The translations under genes and the position numbers were made by a program. The notes under the pieces are model-generated. The model was not told the DNA's origin. It saw only the letters and a list, made by a program, of their open reading frames with translations, and did no database searches. Below, piece after piece: positions 25,401-38,700 of a stretch of 64,000 nucleotides of DNA. The stretch is taken from NCBI GenBank assembly GCA_903813345.2, contig CAIIXF020000005.1, forward strand, positions 3,482,356 through 3,546,355, given 5' to 3'. The stretch's first letter is position 1. Each line of letters begins with the position of its first letter. The stretch comes from Owenia fusiformis (lineage: Eukaryota; Annelida; Polychaeta; Sabellida; Oweniidae).

Positions 25401-27942
25401 CACTATTGGGTTGTGAGGAAACTTGACTCATCGTCTGAAATGTCCCTACCTGTGGGGATATGGCAGAGATAGAGTATATGAGAATGACCTCGGGACAATT
25501 GCAAACCTCAAAAGTGAGATCATTATTGTCATTCAGGCCATACCTGCTGAGGAATGCGTTCGGCTCCATTTTTTGACCACCCTGTATCAAAAAACACGCT
25601 TTAGTTGTGAGTACTGTAATCCAACACGAAATTCAAAAATTCTGAACAATACTTTGCACTTATGGTGTTCGTGACCAACTATGAAACATTTACCCCCCAT
25701 AGTGTTACATATTAAAATGTACCTATTCATGTTGGGGTTCGATTAATCTAAATCAAATTATACGGAGTCAGGTTTCTTTTCGAGATATCAGTGTCCATTT
25801 ATTGGAATTCGCGTTTGCTAACATTTGCTCAGTTCGTAGATGAAGGCCGTGACACGCGTAGTAAAAAGGCCAACGTTGGAACTATACGTGACATTCATCC
25901 CTATTTTCGTAATTAAAATGAAAATTGCACTCTTCCTCTTTATTTCGATACCAAATAACGGCATAGATACTAGGGAAGCCAACTATGGTGTTATCTGGAT
26001 CAAAATCACAGTTTTATAAATGGACTATATGCTATTTTCAAAAGCAGTCTTCGATGATCTGATGCACTGGGAGTTTGGCAAATGGCAGCACTTTTCAAAT
26101 TAGGTAAACTTTACTCCTCAAAAGCGCAAAAACTTAGCTTCTTAATCACAAGATAATCACAATTATTCAGCCTCGGGGATTGTTACAATTTTGAAAATTC
26201 GCGGAGGTCAAAGCCGGCATTTGCGGGACATCGCGGGACATTGCGGGACACGCGAATTGGCCAAATTTTGATCAAATTCGCGGGATAATCCCGCCATTCG
26301 CGGGACACTTGACAGCTCTGCATTCATGAATATTCGTCAGTAACATTTTATAGTGAGGAACATTTCCTTTCATAAAGGTCGCAGTGTTTTTATAAATTAT
26401 TTTATCTAAGTGGTCGTAACATAAACCTGTCACAATCAACAAACAGGACAATATTTCATGCCTTTTGCAATTACATTAGGCAAACCAGGAGATTTTAAGG
26501 TGCCATGGAAGTTAACAGGAAATGACTAAAACAGGAAGTGACAAAGCCATGCTGGATTTTGAAAATTTTTGAAGCAAGATATCACAGTTCTGTTTGGACC
26601 TCTAGTCAGTTTTACTAGTTCCACATATCATTTACATGACTGGGAACACAATGGAAATGGTCAGAATGACCATAAAAATGATGAAATAATCTTTTCAGCC
26701 CTCTGAAGATGTGACTGAAAAATAGCTAAAAGTAGGTGCTCAGGAAAGGTCACTGAACAGAATCTTTCGATTTTTTCAGAAAACGTGTCCAATATATTGC
26801 TCTAAATGATACAATCTTTGAAATTTTAAAAAATTGTCTGAAACTATAATGGCTGTAGTAAAAAGGTAAATCGATCGATTTTCAATTCAGTTTTTTTCAT
26901 TTTTTTCTTTTTCTAAGTATGATATCAAATTTTTTTAAATTGTATCATTTTAAGCAATATATTGGGCAGATTTTCTGAAAAAGTCAAAAGATTCTGTTCA
27001 GTGACATTTCCTGGGCACCTACTCTTAGCTGTTTTTCAGGCACATTTTCAGAGGGCTGAAAAGGTTATTTCTTCATGTTTATGGTCATTCTGACCATTTC
27101 CGTTGTGTTCCCGGTCATGTAAATGATATGTGGAACTAGTAAAACTGACTGGAGGTCCAAACAGAACTCTGTTATCTTGGTTCAAAAAATTTTCAAAATC
27201 CAGCATGGCTTTGTCACTTCCTGTTTTGTCATTTCCTGTTAACTTCCATAGCACCTTAAATGAGCACATATAAAAACTGTATATAATTATAGTATAAGGA
27301 ATTTTAGACTTTTGATAAAGAACAAGTGAATAAGTATCAAGAGCAAGCACAAGGGAATAACCAGTAACACGTGACCAATAAGCGGCATTATAACGCTATA
27401 AAGGATACAAACAAACAAACACACAGAAAATTCTGGACACACAATACAGTTGGGGACATAAATAAATGACAGGTGGATTTGCTGAAGTGAGGATTTCCCA
27501 TGTTAAAAATAAGAGAATTTACAAGAGGCCATACATCAGTGGATGAGATTATACAGAATGTAAAATATACAAATTTTAAGGGATATATATCTAGACAATA
27601 TTGGAAATTATGGGCTTTCAGACCACCATAATTAGGAAATGGTGATCGAAAATCGACCTGTCATTTATTTTTGTCCCCAACTGTAGCTCTAGATCTAGTA
27701 AATAAAAACTTTAGGCCAGAAAATATTTGGGTTGACAGCCCCGGATCAATTTGACGTCGCAAAAGTATACCATAGCTAGGATTCGGAAGTTAGGCTACAT
27801 GTACACCCCGGAGTTACACAAGCCAAGATCGGCGAGAATCAATGGTCATGTAACAATTTGTGTGGCCAAATCCTGACGAGACTAAACCACCAGTGATACC
27901 CTAATTTAAGAATATATTACCTTCATCCTTGCAGTATGACAT
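22456..27942 (-). CDS. CHCHD4: CHCHD4/MIA40 mitochondrial import oxidoreductase, 3 exons, 157 aa
   Basis: Exons in transcript order are 27942-27921 (22 nt), 23490-23395 (96 nt) and 22811-22456. Both junctions are phase 1 and restore Gly codons, as in the human protein. The N-terminus MSYCKDEGK and the segment 'VIFVTEKDH' match MIA40. The redox C-P-C is at residues 52-54. Twin CX9C motifs are at C63/C73 and C86/C96, followed by the family's acidic, low-complexity C-terminal tail. MIA40 sits in the mitochondrial intermembrane space, traps incoming CX3C/CX9C proteins by disulfide exchange, and is reoxidised by ALR. The length is near the human protein. Intron 1 (4.4 kb) is full of repeats. The gene is divergent from the transporter gene starting at 29785. 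Confidence 0.96.
24535..24595. repeat. Lone terminus of the 14.2-kb long-TIR family
   Basis: 'cctaaccctggtaggaagg' followed by 'gctacccggtcacccaattt' and 'ttacacaaaccc' matches the right end of the element at 14186-16219. I do not see the partner end nearby. Confidence 0.6.
24741..26320. mobile_element. 1.58-kb element with GCGGGA-rich subterminal repeats
   Basis: The ends are 'cagtactgtcaa' and inverse 'ttgacagctctg', flanked by the 6-bp 'cattca' on both sides. Multiple copies of 'gcgggatttcgcgggaca'-like units lie inside both ends (24760-25080 and 26200-26310). No coding region is seen. A mariner-type MITE (25217-25584) is nested in the middle. CAG...CTG ends suggest a hAT-like group with a short target duplication. 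It is inside CHCHD4 intron 1. Confidence 0.65.
25217..25584. mobile_element. Mariner-type MITE, 368 bp, TA flanks
   Basis: The ends are 'cggggtggtcaaaaatatgg' and inverse 'ccattttttgaccaccctg', bounded by TA. It is related in end type to the 21670 element and is nested in the GCGGGA element. Confidence 0.75.
26499..27255. mobile_element. 757-bp foldback element with TTAA target duplication
   Basis: The arms are each about 345 bp and clearly homologous along their length: left 'ggtgccatggaagttaacag' to 'gtaggtgctcagg', right the inverse ending 'tgttaacttccatagcacc'. TTAA lies on both sides (26495-26498 and 27256-27259), the target of piggyBac-type elements. Transcription through CHCHD4 intron 1 would give a long RNA hairpin. 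Confidence 0.85.
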
Positions 27943-29784
27943 CGTCGATTGAAAATGTTAAATAAAGTGTAGAGAACGAGTAGATAAGATATTTCATGTA
28001 GACTCAAGACTCTGATATTCTATTATCGCCCAACATGGATAAGCTGGTATCACTACGCTTAAAATAAATATGTTGTACAACAAGATCCCGGGAAAACATC
28101 TAATTGCAGAAAGGGGTGCGGATCATATTTGAAAGGGGGGGGGGGTGCGAAAATATAGGTGGCACGGAAACAACTTACGTGGCCAAAGGCCGCACATTTT
28201 TGGGGTTACGAAAATCTCTTCGTTCTGCCGATTAACCCATACAATTGGCGGTTCAACTACATAAAAAGGATTCCTAAATAGTCATGAATGTATCGAGGTA
28301 GGTCATTTAACTATGCAATGCGTTGTATTTTCTCCAACTTTGTAAAACATTGACTGACCAATGATCCACGCATAGAAATTTGACCTTTTTGACCTGCCTC
28401 CATCTGTCAAAATCAGAGTGACAATTTTTGACATTTTCTAAAGATCGATTTTCAACAGGTGAGATCTTTTGATTTTCGTGGGGAATTTGAGTTCAAACAT
28501 TTTTGACTGACAGATCACATACTTGGGTATGATGGCATCGATAGCAAAACATGTTCACACATCTTAGTTTTCTCTGAAAGACAAATTATTTAGATGGGAA
28601 TATGCATGTTAAGGCATTTGGTTGTGCTACATATAGGCTAAGGAGAATTGGCTCCCAGGATCGAAACTCGATATTTTCCAGCAATGAAAGTGTCGAAATG
28701 TCATTATTTTCTGAAATTTTACCCGTTTATGAATTCAAAGTGGACAGTCCAAAAGATTCAAACCAACATCTCAATCATTTCTTGTGAATTTTGCAATTTT
28801 TCGTTTGGAACTGAGACCAAACTTCACAATTTAAATATTGAAATGAACAAAATGGCGGCTGTTTGAATTCAAATTTTGTAACCGCAACATGCCCATATAT
28901 GGCAAAATATCGATGTTTCACTCTGGGATCGATTTCTCCTTGCAGTACAATTCTGATATTTTGCCATATATAGGCATCATTACCGTCAAGCAATAACCCT
29001 TGTGACCCCTATAACATACACCCCTACAAGGTCTTGTGATTGCCTCGCATTGGAGAAGTAGTAGATCAGAAAAGGAGGAATCACAGCCATGATTCAAATG
29101 TGATCATCCATTGACTGACATGGAAAACTTGAGTCGGGGCAATCTGCGCGAGGTTTTACTTGGTTCAATTTCAAAGTGCTTTTCTGCCATCGGTTTGGTT
29201 TAAGTTTCTACAACAAACATCTACAAATCCGGGACAGGTTGATATTATGTCATTACATTTGTTTTTGGTGTATACATTTTGTTTTGACACGAAAGAAAAA
29301 TATTCCCGTAAAATATGGTGTATTATGGGTAAGGACTGCTGTGAAATAATGAAGTAAGTGACATCTAGTTTTGAAATGATCTATCTCAAATTAAATTTTC
29401 TTATTAAGTCACTCATTGCGCATGCGTTATAATTATTTGAACCAATGAACTTGCTTGATTTGATACGCATGTGCCAAAAACCGAACCAAAAAATGGAATC
29501 TTCAAAGTCTAGTTGAAAACTTTGGTAATTATATTTCTATATTCAGGCCTAGTGTACGAGTATTATGGTAATGTTCAGTTACAGTGATAGTCTTAAACAT
29601 TCACATTGATCCATGCCTGTTAGAGGAGGATCGAATGTGAATCATGGCTGCCATTCCTTCTTCCAGAAAAGAGGGGAGTTATACCACCTCTCGAGCGAGC
29701 TCTCGCCTCAATTGTCTCACGTGATTTACTGTGCAACGTTGCTACTTGCTAAACTGCTTCAATGTTTTAACTTTAGAACAGAAG
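27943..29784. promoter_or_regulatory. Shared spacer between divergent CHCHD4 and SLC35A-type genes
   Basis: This is a 1.84-kb head-to-head spacer. It should contain both promoters, but no TATA box stands out. A small inverted repeat at 28889-28977 has 'gcccatatatggcaaaatat' inverted as 'atattttgccatatataggc'. Confidence 0.4.
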
Positions 29785-32700
29785 ATGAGCAAGTACACCG
29801 GTCGTGGAGTGTTCCAAGGTACTTACTAGAATTATATTAACCCTTTCATTTCCTTCTAAGTTAACATTAGGCTAACACATTGTTAGGATTGAGTGAGTCG
29901 ATCAAGTCATGCAGAAACAAAACTCAAGTTCAGGAAGTGAGACTGACGGAAAGGGAAATGTATGTTCAGGTAAACTATGAACATTTTTTAGTTGTTTTTG
30001 AAATGTAAAAATACCATTGCCACGCGCACCTTCTGACTGTACCTGTGCCCTTGAGGCAAGGACCAAACTTTTTCTAAAAAAGGGAGGGGGTTCGCTCGAA
30101 CCCATTGAACCCCCCTCTGGCTGACAGCCTCCCCTGTCTTGAGGGCATAGGCCTATATTTTGAGTTGGTACGCTCCCTTGATGATGTCTGACTGGGTGGC
30201 CAAAAGCCACGAATCTTGGGGGGTAGTCCAACAACATTAGACCGTAGCCTGGGCCCCGTTTCTTATCTGACATGTCTTATGGCCCTGGCTGGGTCTAACC
30301 TCCATTTTGCCTTTGATGCGTTAATTAAATCGTTCCGCAGGTTTTGACAAACAAACTAATTAAACTGTGAAAACATGGTTATGTTGCATAAAGAATGTGA
30401 TTCAAGCATGCATATGAATACATACACCATACCGTATCCCCCTTAGACCTAACCAAACCCGTCTGGCCCAGTTATCTACTCCCGATGTCGTAGATCTGGG
30501 CCAGACAAGGTCCAATGCAAAAAATGGGGTATTTACTCCGGAAAAAGCACACTGGTTTTTCAATGTATAATACGTGCTGATAAATGAATAAACATCCTAA
30601 AAAACACGTACGTGTTTGTTCCTTGTATCAAACTTTGTATTTATATTAGGTTTCCATCGCTGGATGACGGCTAATAAATAAGAACGAAACGATTAAACGC
30701 AGCAAAAAGAAAAATTCTTCTGTAATCTGTTCGTGATCTCGTAGGATATCGAGAAGTCTCGGCTGCATATTTCGTTCAGTACTACATTCGGTCAGTTCAA
30801 CAAATCGAAAAATCGTATTTAATGTCCACAATATTTCTTTCAAGTCTAAATACAACACAGATACGTCTGTTTTATAAAGAAATCTACATTTTGATAACAT
30901 GGAGCCTGATGTTTTGGTTGGATGGCTAATACTAATAGGGAATGAATAATAAGTGATGATTCAGCGACATGTTTTTTCCGGAGTAAATCCCCCCTTTTAG
31001 CATTGGACCTCGTCTGGCCCAGATCTACGACGTCAGGAGTAGATAACTTGGCCAGACGGGTTTGGTTACCTTAGACCCTATTGATGCATCATAACGAAAA
31101 TATTGGAGACAGGTTTGGAATATAACAAAAATGTTGGTCAGTTCTGGTAACATCGAAATTGCAAACCTTATCAGAAATTAACTGTCATTGCGGCACTGCA
31201 TTTAAAACAAACAGTAGGTTTGCAATTAATGGAAAAATGGTTTTGATGGATCAAGAACTAGCAATAAAGGAAAGAATAGTAAGGAGGTTCAACTCAATAA
31301 CGGGCAAGAACATTCCTAATAGTAAAGAACGCCGTTAATGAGTTGAACGACGTTGAACTAGGGGTCTGGGGGCCTGCTTCCCTGGGAAATCTTTTTCAAA
31401 CACATTATTTGATGTAATCTGAGCGTTTTTATCAACTTTAAATAGTTATATTTTGATAAAATTTAATGGTTAAATATACAAATACAGAATCATCAATAAA
31501 TGTGAAAACAAATTAATGCATTTTAAATTTTTTTTCAAATCGATTTGGTACGCACGGGTGTACTGTGCCTAATAGGCCTTACACCCATGGAGGGAATCAG
31601 AAGTTGGACAAACTCCCATCAGTGTCTCAGAACAGACACAAATTTGTTGAAATTAGTCTCATATTTTCTCATAGATTAATATTTAATTTTCTGATAACTT
31701 CAAATATATGTATTCTTTTATGTTAGAGCTAGTCCTAGTCAAAAGTTCAAATCTGACTATATATAGATTTGGCCTTCAATGGCATTCCTAAGGTCAAAGA
31801 AGATTTGACCTTCAATGACCTTCTCAAGGTCACAAAGGTATTTTTTCAACTTGCTTCAAATCTGACCAATTTTGTTTTTAAAATCTTCTACAAGTTCTCA
31901 GATTCAGATTTGAGATTTTACCTTCAATAATCTTCTCCGGGTCAAAAAATTTGCTTCAAATTGACCCATTTTTTTCAAAATCATATACAGAGTTCTCAGA
32001 AATTCAAATCTGACTTAACATGTGTGAACTAATGATATTGTGAGCAACTAGGTGGTGACATTTTGTCATGTTAATGCCTTGTTTTATTCTCCCCTACCCC
32101 CCAATTTTTCAATTTTACTAATACTTCTACTTACTTTGAAATTCAAAACAACACAACCCTCTTTATGGCTATTAACGAAAACCTGAATGTTAAGAGTCCA
32201 ACACTGTAGTCTTTATGTTCAAGAAACAGTATATCAACATTTCATCAATTAGTTGTAACCAGAAAGAGAGAAATTCAATATTTTTTCTTCAATGTGCTCA
32301 AGATCGGAAAAAAGTAAATCATTGATTTGAAACGTTCTGTATTGATTTTAATGCATCAGCTGTTTCTTTGAATTAATAGAGTAAACATTACACATAACTG
32401 TTGATGATATAATTTATTTCAACACATAGTGCCAATGAATTTAACATTAAAATGGCATTGAAAATGTTATTTTGGAAACTTTCAGAATCCGTTCCTCGAA
32501 GTACAAACCTATTTCAATTAAAAATTAAGCTAAATTATATTCATGAATTGCTATTTTTAGCTCACATGGTGAGCTTTTGCAATCGCTCACTTGTCCGTCT
32601 TTCTGTCTGTCTGTCCGTCCGTCCGTCCATCCATCTGTCTGTCCGTCAACAATAGTGGCACGTTTTAAAACCTCTGTCGATAGGATTCCTGTTTTAAGTT

Positions 32701-35700
32701 ATTTCTGTTCAACATCAATACAGAAAACTCCCCTGTGACTCCTGGTTCAAAAGCTCGCCTATTTTCAAAATGGCCGCCATTTTTGTCTCGCGAAATTCAC
32801 TTTTGACTGGCACGTTTTAAAACCTCTGTCGATAGGATTCCTGTTTTAAGTTATTTCTGTTCAACAACAATACAGAAAACTCCCCTATGACTCCTGGTTC
32901 AAAAGTTCGCCTATTTTCAAAATGGCCGCCATTTTTGTCTCGCGAAATTCACTTTTGACCCATTTCCTAGCTTTACAAATAATTTCAGGTGTCCTACATT
33001 GTAAAAATCTGTGTCAATGTAAAGAGTAGATATATGAAATAATTTTGTTACAAAAAATCAGCGAAAAATTATATCTATTTTTTATTTTTCAGCCATTTTA
33101 GTTAACATTGATTTGTCCATCTGTCTTGTGAAATCCACTTTTCTGTCAACAACAGTGGCACGTTTTAAAACCTCTGTTGATAGGATTCCTGTTTTAAGTT
33201 ATTTCTGTTCAACATCAATACAGAAAACTCCCCTATGACTCCTGGCTCAAAAGCTCGCCTATTTTCAAAATGGCCGCCATTTTTGTCTCTCGAAATTCAC
33301 TTTTGACCTATTTCCTAGCTTTACAAATAATTTTAAGTGTCCTACATTGTAAAAATCCATGTCAATGTAAAGAGTAGATGTATGAAATAATTTTGTTACG
33401 AAAAATCAGCAAAAAATTATATCCGTTTTTTATTTTTATTTTCAGCCATTTTAGTTAACATTGATTTGTCCATCTGTCTTGCAAAATCCACTTTTGGACC
33501 ATTTGCCTTAAACCCTCTGTCGATAGGATTCCTGTTTTAAGTTAATTTTGTTCAACATCAATACAAAAAACTCTCCTATGACTCTTGGTTCAAAAGCTCG
33601 CCTATTTTCAAAATGGTCACCATTCTTGTCTCGCGAAATTCACTTTTGGCCCATTTCCTAGCTTTACAAATAATTTCAGCTGTCCTGCATTGTAAAAAGC
33701 CATGTCACTGTAAAGAGTAGTTGTATGAAATAATTTTGTTACAAAAAATCGGCAAAATATTATATCAATTTTTTTATTTTCAGCCATTTTAGTTAACATT
33801 GATTCGTCCATCTGTCTCTCAGTCAGTCCAAAAAAGTGGCAAGTTTTAAATCTCTGTCAACACTTTTTAAATCCTCTGTAGATAGGATTCCCGATTTAAA
33901 ATAATTTTGTTCAACATCAATAAAGAAAAAAAACCTGTGACTCCTGCTTCAAAATCTCGCCTAATTTCAAAATGGCCACCATTTTTGTCTCGGGAAATTC
34001 ACTTTTGGCCCATTTCCTAGCTTTACAAATAAGTTCAGGTGTCCTGCATTGTAAAAAGCCATGTCTTTGTAAAGAGTAGTTGTATGAAATAATTTTGTCA
34101 CAAAAAAAAAATTATACCCTTCTTTTTTTTTCACTTTTGAGCAACACCATGTGAGCCCAGTACCCACGTTACTAATTTTTCTATATTTATTGTTTCATTA
34201 TCCCATCGAACGAAGTTCGGAGGGATATAGGGAACGCCTCCGTCCGTCCGTACGTCCGTCCGTCCGTCCGGGCAATAACTCAAATACCGTTGGCCTGATT
34301 TTATTCATATTTTGTACACGTATACCCTATGGGGGTAGAAGTTCTGCTCGAAAGCCGATTTTCAAAATGGCCACTCATTTAAAAATGGCGGCTATTTTAG
34401 TGCCGATTTTACAGTAATTTAGGTGCAATATGTAAAACTGTAATAGCAATATGTTTTAAATGTAAAAAAATTATATAGGACATTAATAAAGCTAGAAATG
34501 TAGATATTAAAAAAGCACATGGCAGCCATCTTGAAAAATGGCGGCCTTTACTCGTTATTTTACGATTTTTGCTGTAACTCAAAAAGTAGTGGAGCGCTTT
34601 TGTTCATATTTGGTATGTGAATACTATAGGCATGGCACACTGTCTAATGACACTTTTGGTAGAAGGCGGCCATTTTGAAAAATGGCGGACATTTTGAAAA
34701 ATGGCCGCCATTTTAACTTATTTTACTAAAACTCGAAAAGTAGTGGAGCGATTTTGTTCATATTTGGTATGTGAATACGTATAAGCATGGCTCACTGTCT
34801 AATGACACTTTTGGTAGAGGGCGGTCATTTTTCAAAATGGCCGCCATTTTAACGTATTTTACTATAACTCGAAAAGTAGTGGAGCGAATACTGTAAGCAT
34901 GGCACACTGTCTAATGACACTTTTGGTAGAAGGCGGCCATTTTGAAAAATGGTGTACATTTTGAAAAATGGCTGCCATTTTAACTTATTTTACTATAATT
35001 CGAAAAGTAGTGGAGCGATTTTGTTCATATTTGGTACGTGAATACGTATCAGCATGGCAGACTGTCTAATGACACTTTTGGTAGAAGGTGCCCGCTTTGA
35101 AAAATGTTCGATGGGATTCGCTACGCTTTGGCGTTGCCGTTGTTCTGGTTTAAAAATAACTACAACTACATGTAGATGTAAGATCAGATAATGGAGTTGC
35201 TGTATTTTTGAACAGACTTGCTGAACAATTGAGAACTCTTGTTGAAATAATGCCCAAATGCATTACATGTTTTTTGAAATATTTTTGATAAATGGCCATG
35301 GGCAACATAGTAGAACTACCAATCAGAAAGCAATTTGTGTTTCACCTATTCAATGTCAATTATCATATCAGCTCAGATCAAATCAAATTCTGGCTGATGA
35401 TTTTGTCTTTAGTGGTCAGTTTTAGTATTGTTACTTCCTCATTCAAAATGGCATATGGTGAGTAGTGTTTATTTCGATATTTTTAGATTTCATTGAACTA
35501 AACTACTTCGCTGTAGACATCTTAAACATTCAACCACATAAGCTTCACTTGTATGACATAAAAACTTAACAACATGATAAATCATTCCTACAATATATTC
35601 TGCTGCTAAGTTAGGAATGTTAACACGAATCCCATCAGTTCACCAGTGACGAAGTAACTCAGTTACTCATTTGTGTGACAAGGTGCCTCGATTGGAGTTT

Positions 35701-38700
35701 ATAATGGAGTCTTAGATTTGCTAATTCAGAAAGCAATACAGGCTTATGCACCTTATTGTATCATTTGCAATTCATATATTACAGTACACTGTACCTCTGG
35801 TAGTGGCAGAATATATCATTTGATTGTGGCGTCCACACGATAGTGGAACTATAAATCAAATTACTGCATTCCTTTATCGTACAAGCTTGATAAATGGTCA
35901 GTGTTTCAAAGCCTACAGTTTTGACATTTGCCATCCAAAACTACTTCGAAAGAGAAGGTAACGGCCAATGTCATCTCCTTATACCGACTAGTGATCTTGT
36001 CTTGGGGAATTCACATATACCATCCAACAAAATGTTTTACTAAAAGGCAAAAAACACCTGGCAAAATAAAAAAGAGAGCATGTAGATTTTATGTCAGTGG
36101 CAAACGCAGTTTGGAATAAGAACCATACTATATAATACCAGACAATATATTCTAGATAATGATTATGACTGAAAAAATATTTTAGTCTAGCATTGAAAAC
36201 AATTCAATTCCATGTGATCAATCATCAATCTGTGTTTCAACAATTTACTATTAATAATATCAGTATATTGCCTATGGGTCGTATAACGGGACCCTGGAAC
36301 GAGACTCAGAAAATGATGTTGCAGGGATATAACTGGTATGCTGTTTTGATTGTGAATTATAAATAGATTTGGATGTATTTGACACATAGATACATAAACT
36401 AACGATTTATGTTTGTGTGAAATAAACAGACCAAACAAACAAACAAACTCTCTCAGATGTAGTACAGTATAGTAATAATTGGGAATGTTATAACTCAAGA
36501 CTAATTCTCTAATTATCTGTTGCGATTAGAACCCTACAGGTTCATAAACATTCCTTATCACCCAACTGAGTAGAAATGAATTTTATTTATTAATAATTGC
36601 GTACATGTATACAGCAATTTATACAAATGTCCCAAAACACCCCAAGGGGCAATGGCTATTAGCTTGATTTCAATATGACCTGCTGGTTCTCCTAAAGGCC
36701 TCATGAAAAGGCCACATTTACTTATATTGTAGACTTACTCAATGCTCTTTTCAACCTAGTTAGACAGTGAACAATGGTTTATTTTGAAGGTTTTACATAT
36801 TTAGAAAAGATAAACATAGAAATTTTTTTCAAATTTTTGAATTCTTTTAATATGCTAAAACATTTAAGCTGCACGACTAGATATGACATCGTATTATTAT
36901 CCCATCGAACGAAGTTCGGAGGGATATAGGGAACGCCTCCGTCCGTACGTACGTCCGTCCGTCCGTCCGTCCGTCCGTCTGTCCGTCTGTCCGTCCGCAC
37001 TTGAAAAATGGCGGCCTTTACTCGTCATTTTACGATTTTTGCTATAACTCAAAAAATAGTTGAGCGATTTTGTTCATATTTGGTATGTGAATACTATAAG
37101 CATTGCACACTGTCTAAAGACACTTTTGGTAGAAGGCGGCCGTTTTGAAAAAAATTTTGAAAAATGGCCGCCATTTTAATGTATTTTACTATAACTCGAA
37201 AAGTAGTGGAGCGATTTTGTTCATATTTGGTATGTGAATACTATAAGCATGGCACACTGTCCTATGACACTTTTGGTAGAAGGCGGCCATTTTGAAAAAT
37301 TTTTTGAAAAATGGCCGCCATTTTAATGTATTTTACTATAACTATAACTCGAAAAGTAGTGGAGTGATTTTGTTCATATTTAGTATGTGAATACTATAAG
37401 CATGGCACACTGTCTATTTCTAATGACATTTTTGGTAGACAGTGGCCATTTTGAAAAATGGCTGCCATTTTAACGTATTTTACTATAACTCGATAAGTAG
37501 TGGAGCGATTTTGTTCATATTTGATATGTGAATACTTTAAGCATGGCACATTGTCTAATAAAACTTTGGGGAGTAGTCGGCCATTTTGAAAAATGGCCAC
37601 CATTTTTATGTGTGTTATTTTACAAGTACGTGTGGGATTTTTCAAAAATTTTAGAGGTGGCTACTTAAAAGCACATTATTTCTTCTGATGACAACTTGGC
37701 TAGTGAGCAACCATTTTGAAAATGGTGGCCTTTCTGGTGTGTTGTTTTATGATATTTGCTATTCGTTTGTAAAAATGCCAGCCATTTCTGTTCGATGGGA
37801 TTCGCTACGCTTTGGCGTTGCCGTTGTTCTGGTTGAAATAGTATGTCCTTTGTTCAATCTTCACAATGGTGTAGAGATAATGTGTTTTGCACTGTAAAGT
37901 GGAATATTTGATGATTAAAAAAAATTCAACTTTTTCCCCAAAATTTCGTTTCAAAAATCTCTGAAATATCTTTTAAGGTCATAGTGTTATTTTGAAAAAT
38001 AGTAAATGAATAGTTAAAACTTTTTCAAACTTAATATGCACCCCAGAATAGCCTGACAACGGTAAAGTCTAATACCGTTGTCACAAATGGCGGACATAAC
38101 CATCGCTTCAATTAGATTTTCATGAACTGTATGTTGAATAGAGCATCTAGACTAAATTCCTTTGGAACAACACTCAATCAAAGTGTTTTAATACTCATTG
38201 TACAGTTAAAGGAATATTCCTTGCCAAACCATCTCTCTCCTCATATGATAGCTATAACCATATATATGCTTGCCATGTTTAGCAAAACACGCAAAAATGT
38301 TTTGATATGGTCAAATTTGATCACTTAGAAATGTGATGCTCAATTCCAGTAAGCTAGCTGCCATCTTTTAAAATTTCACACAGGAAGTGATGTCATCGAC
38401 TCTCAACTTTGCATATAACATTAGGTGAAGAGCTATTAAGAATTACAAAACCAGCTAATATTCTTTTTCAACTTTGTATCTTATTTAATCCATCTGAAAA
38501 TCTCTTCTTTTATTCTAAGTTGACAAGCCCTGTAAATATTTTTGCACAGAAACTAATGATCACTTGTCTAGAAGTGATTTTGTGCTACTTTCCTATACTG
38601 TAACGTTATAGGCAAGGTTATAGAAGTTGAGAGTTGATGACATCACTTCCTGCAAGAAATCTTAAAAGATGGCAGCTCACTGGAAATAAGCACTAGATTT

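Noticed and set aside
29902-30273. 123-aa minus-strand frame
   Set aside because: It covers a C/G-run repeat resembling the inside of the 44.6-kb MITE family, and no domain is recognised.
30646-30900. 84-aa minus-strand frame in the centre of a foldback element
   Set aside because: It has no family motif and lies wholly in a 619-bp non-autonomous element, so it is probably chance.
32600-37010. Short regular CCGT/CTGT arrays that could suggest a CRISPR-like or satellite array
   Set aside because: They are simple tetranucleotide runs within animal mobile elements, with no spacers or cas genes.
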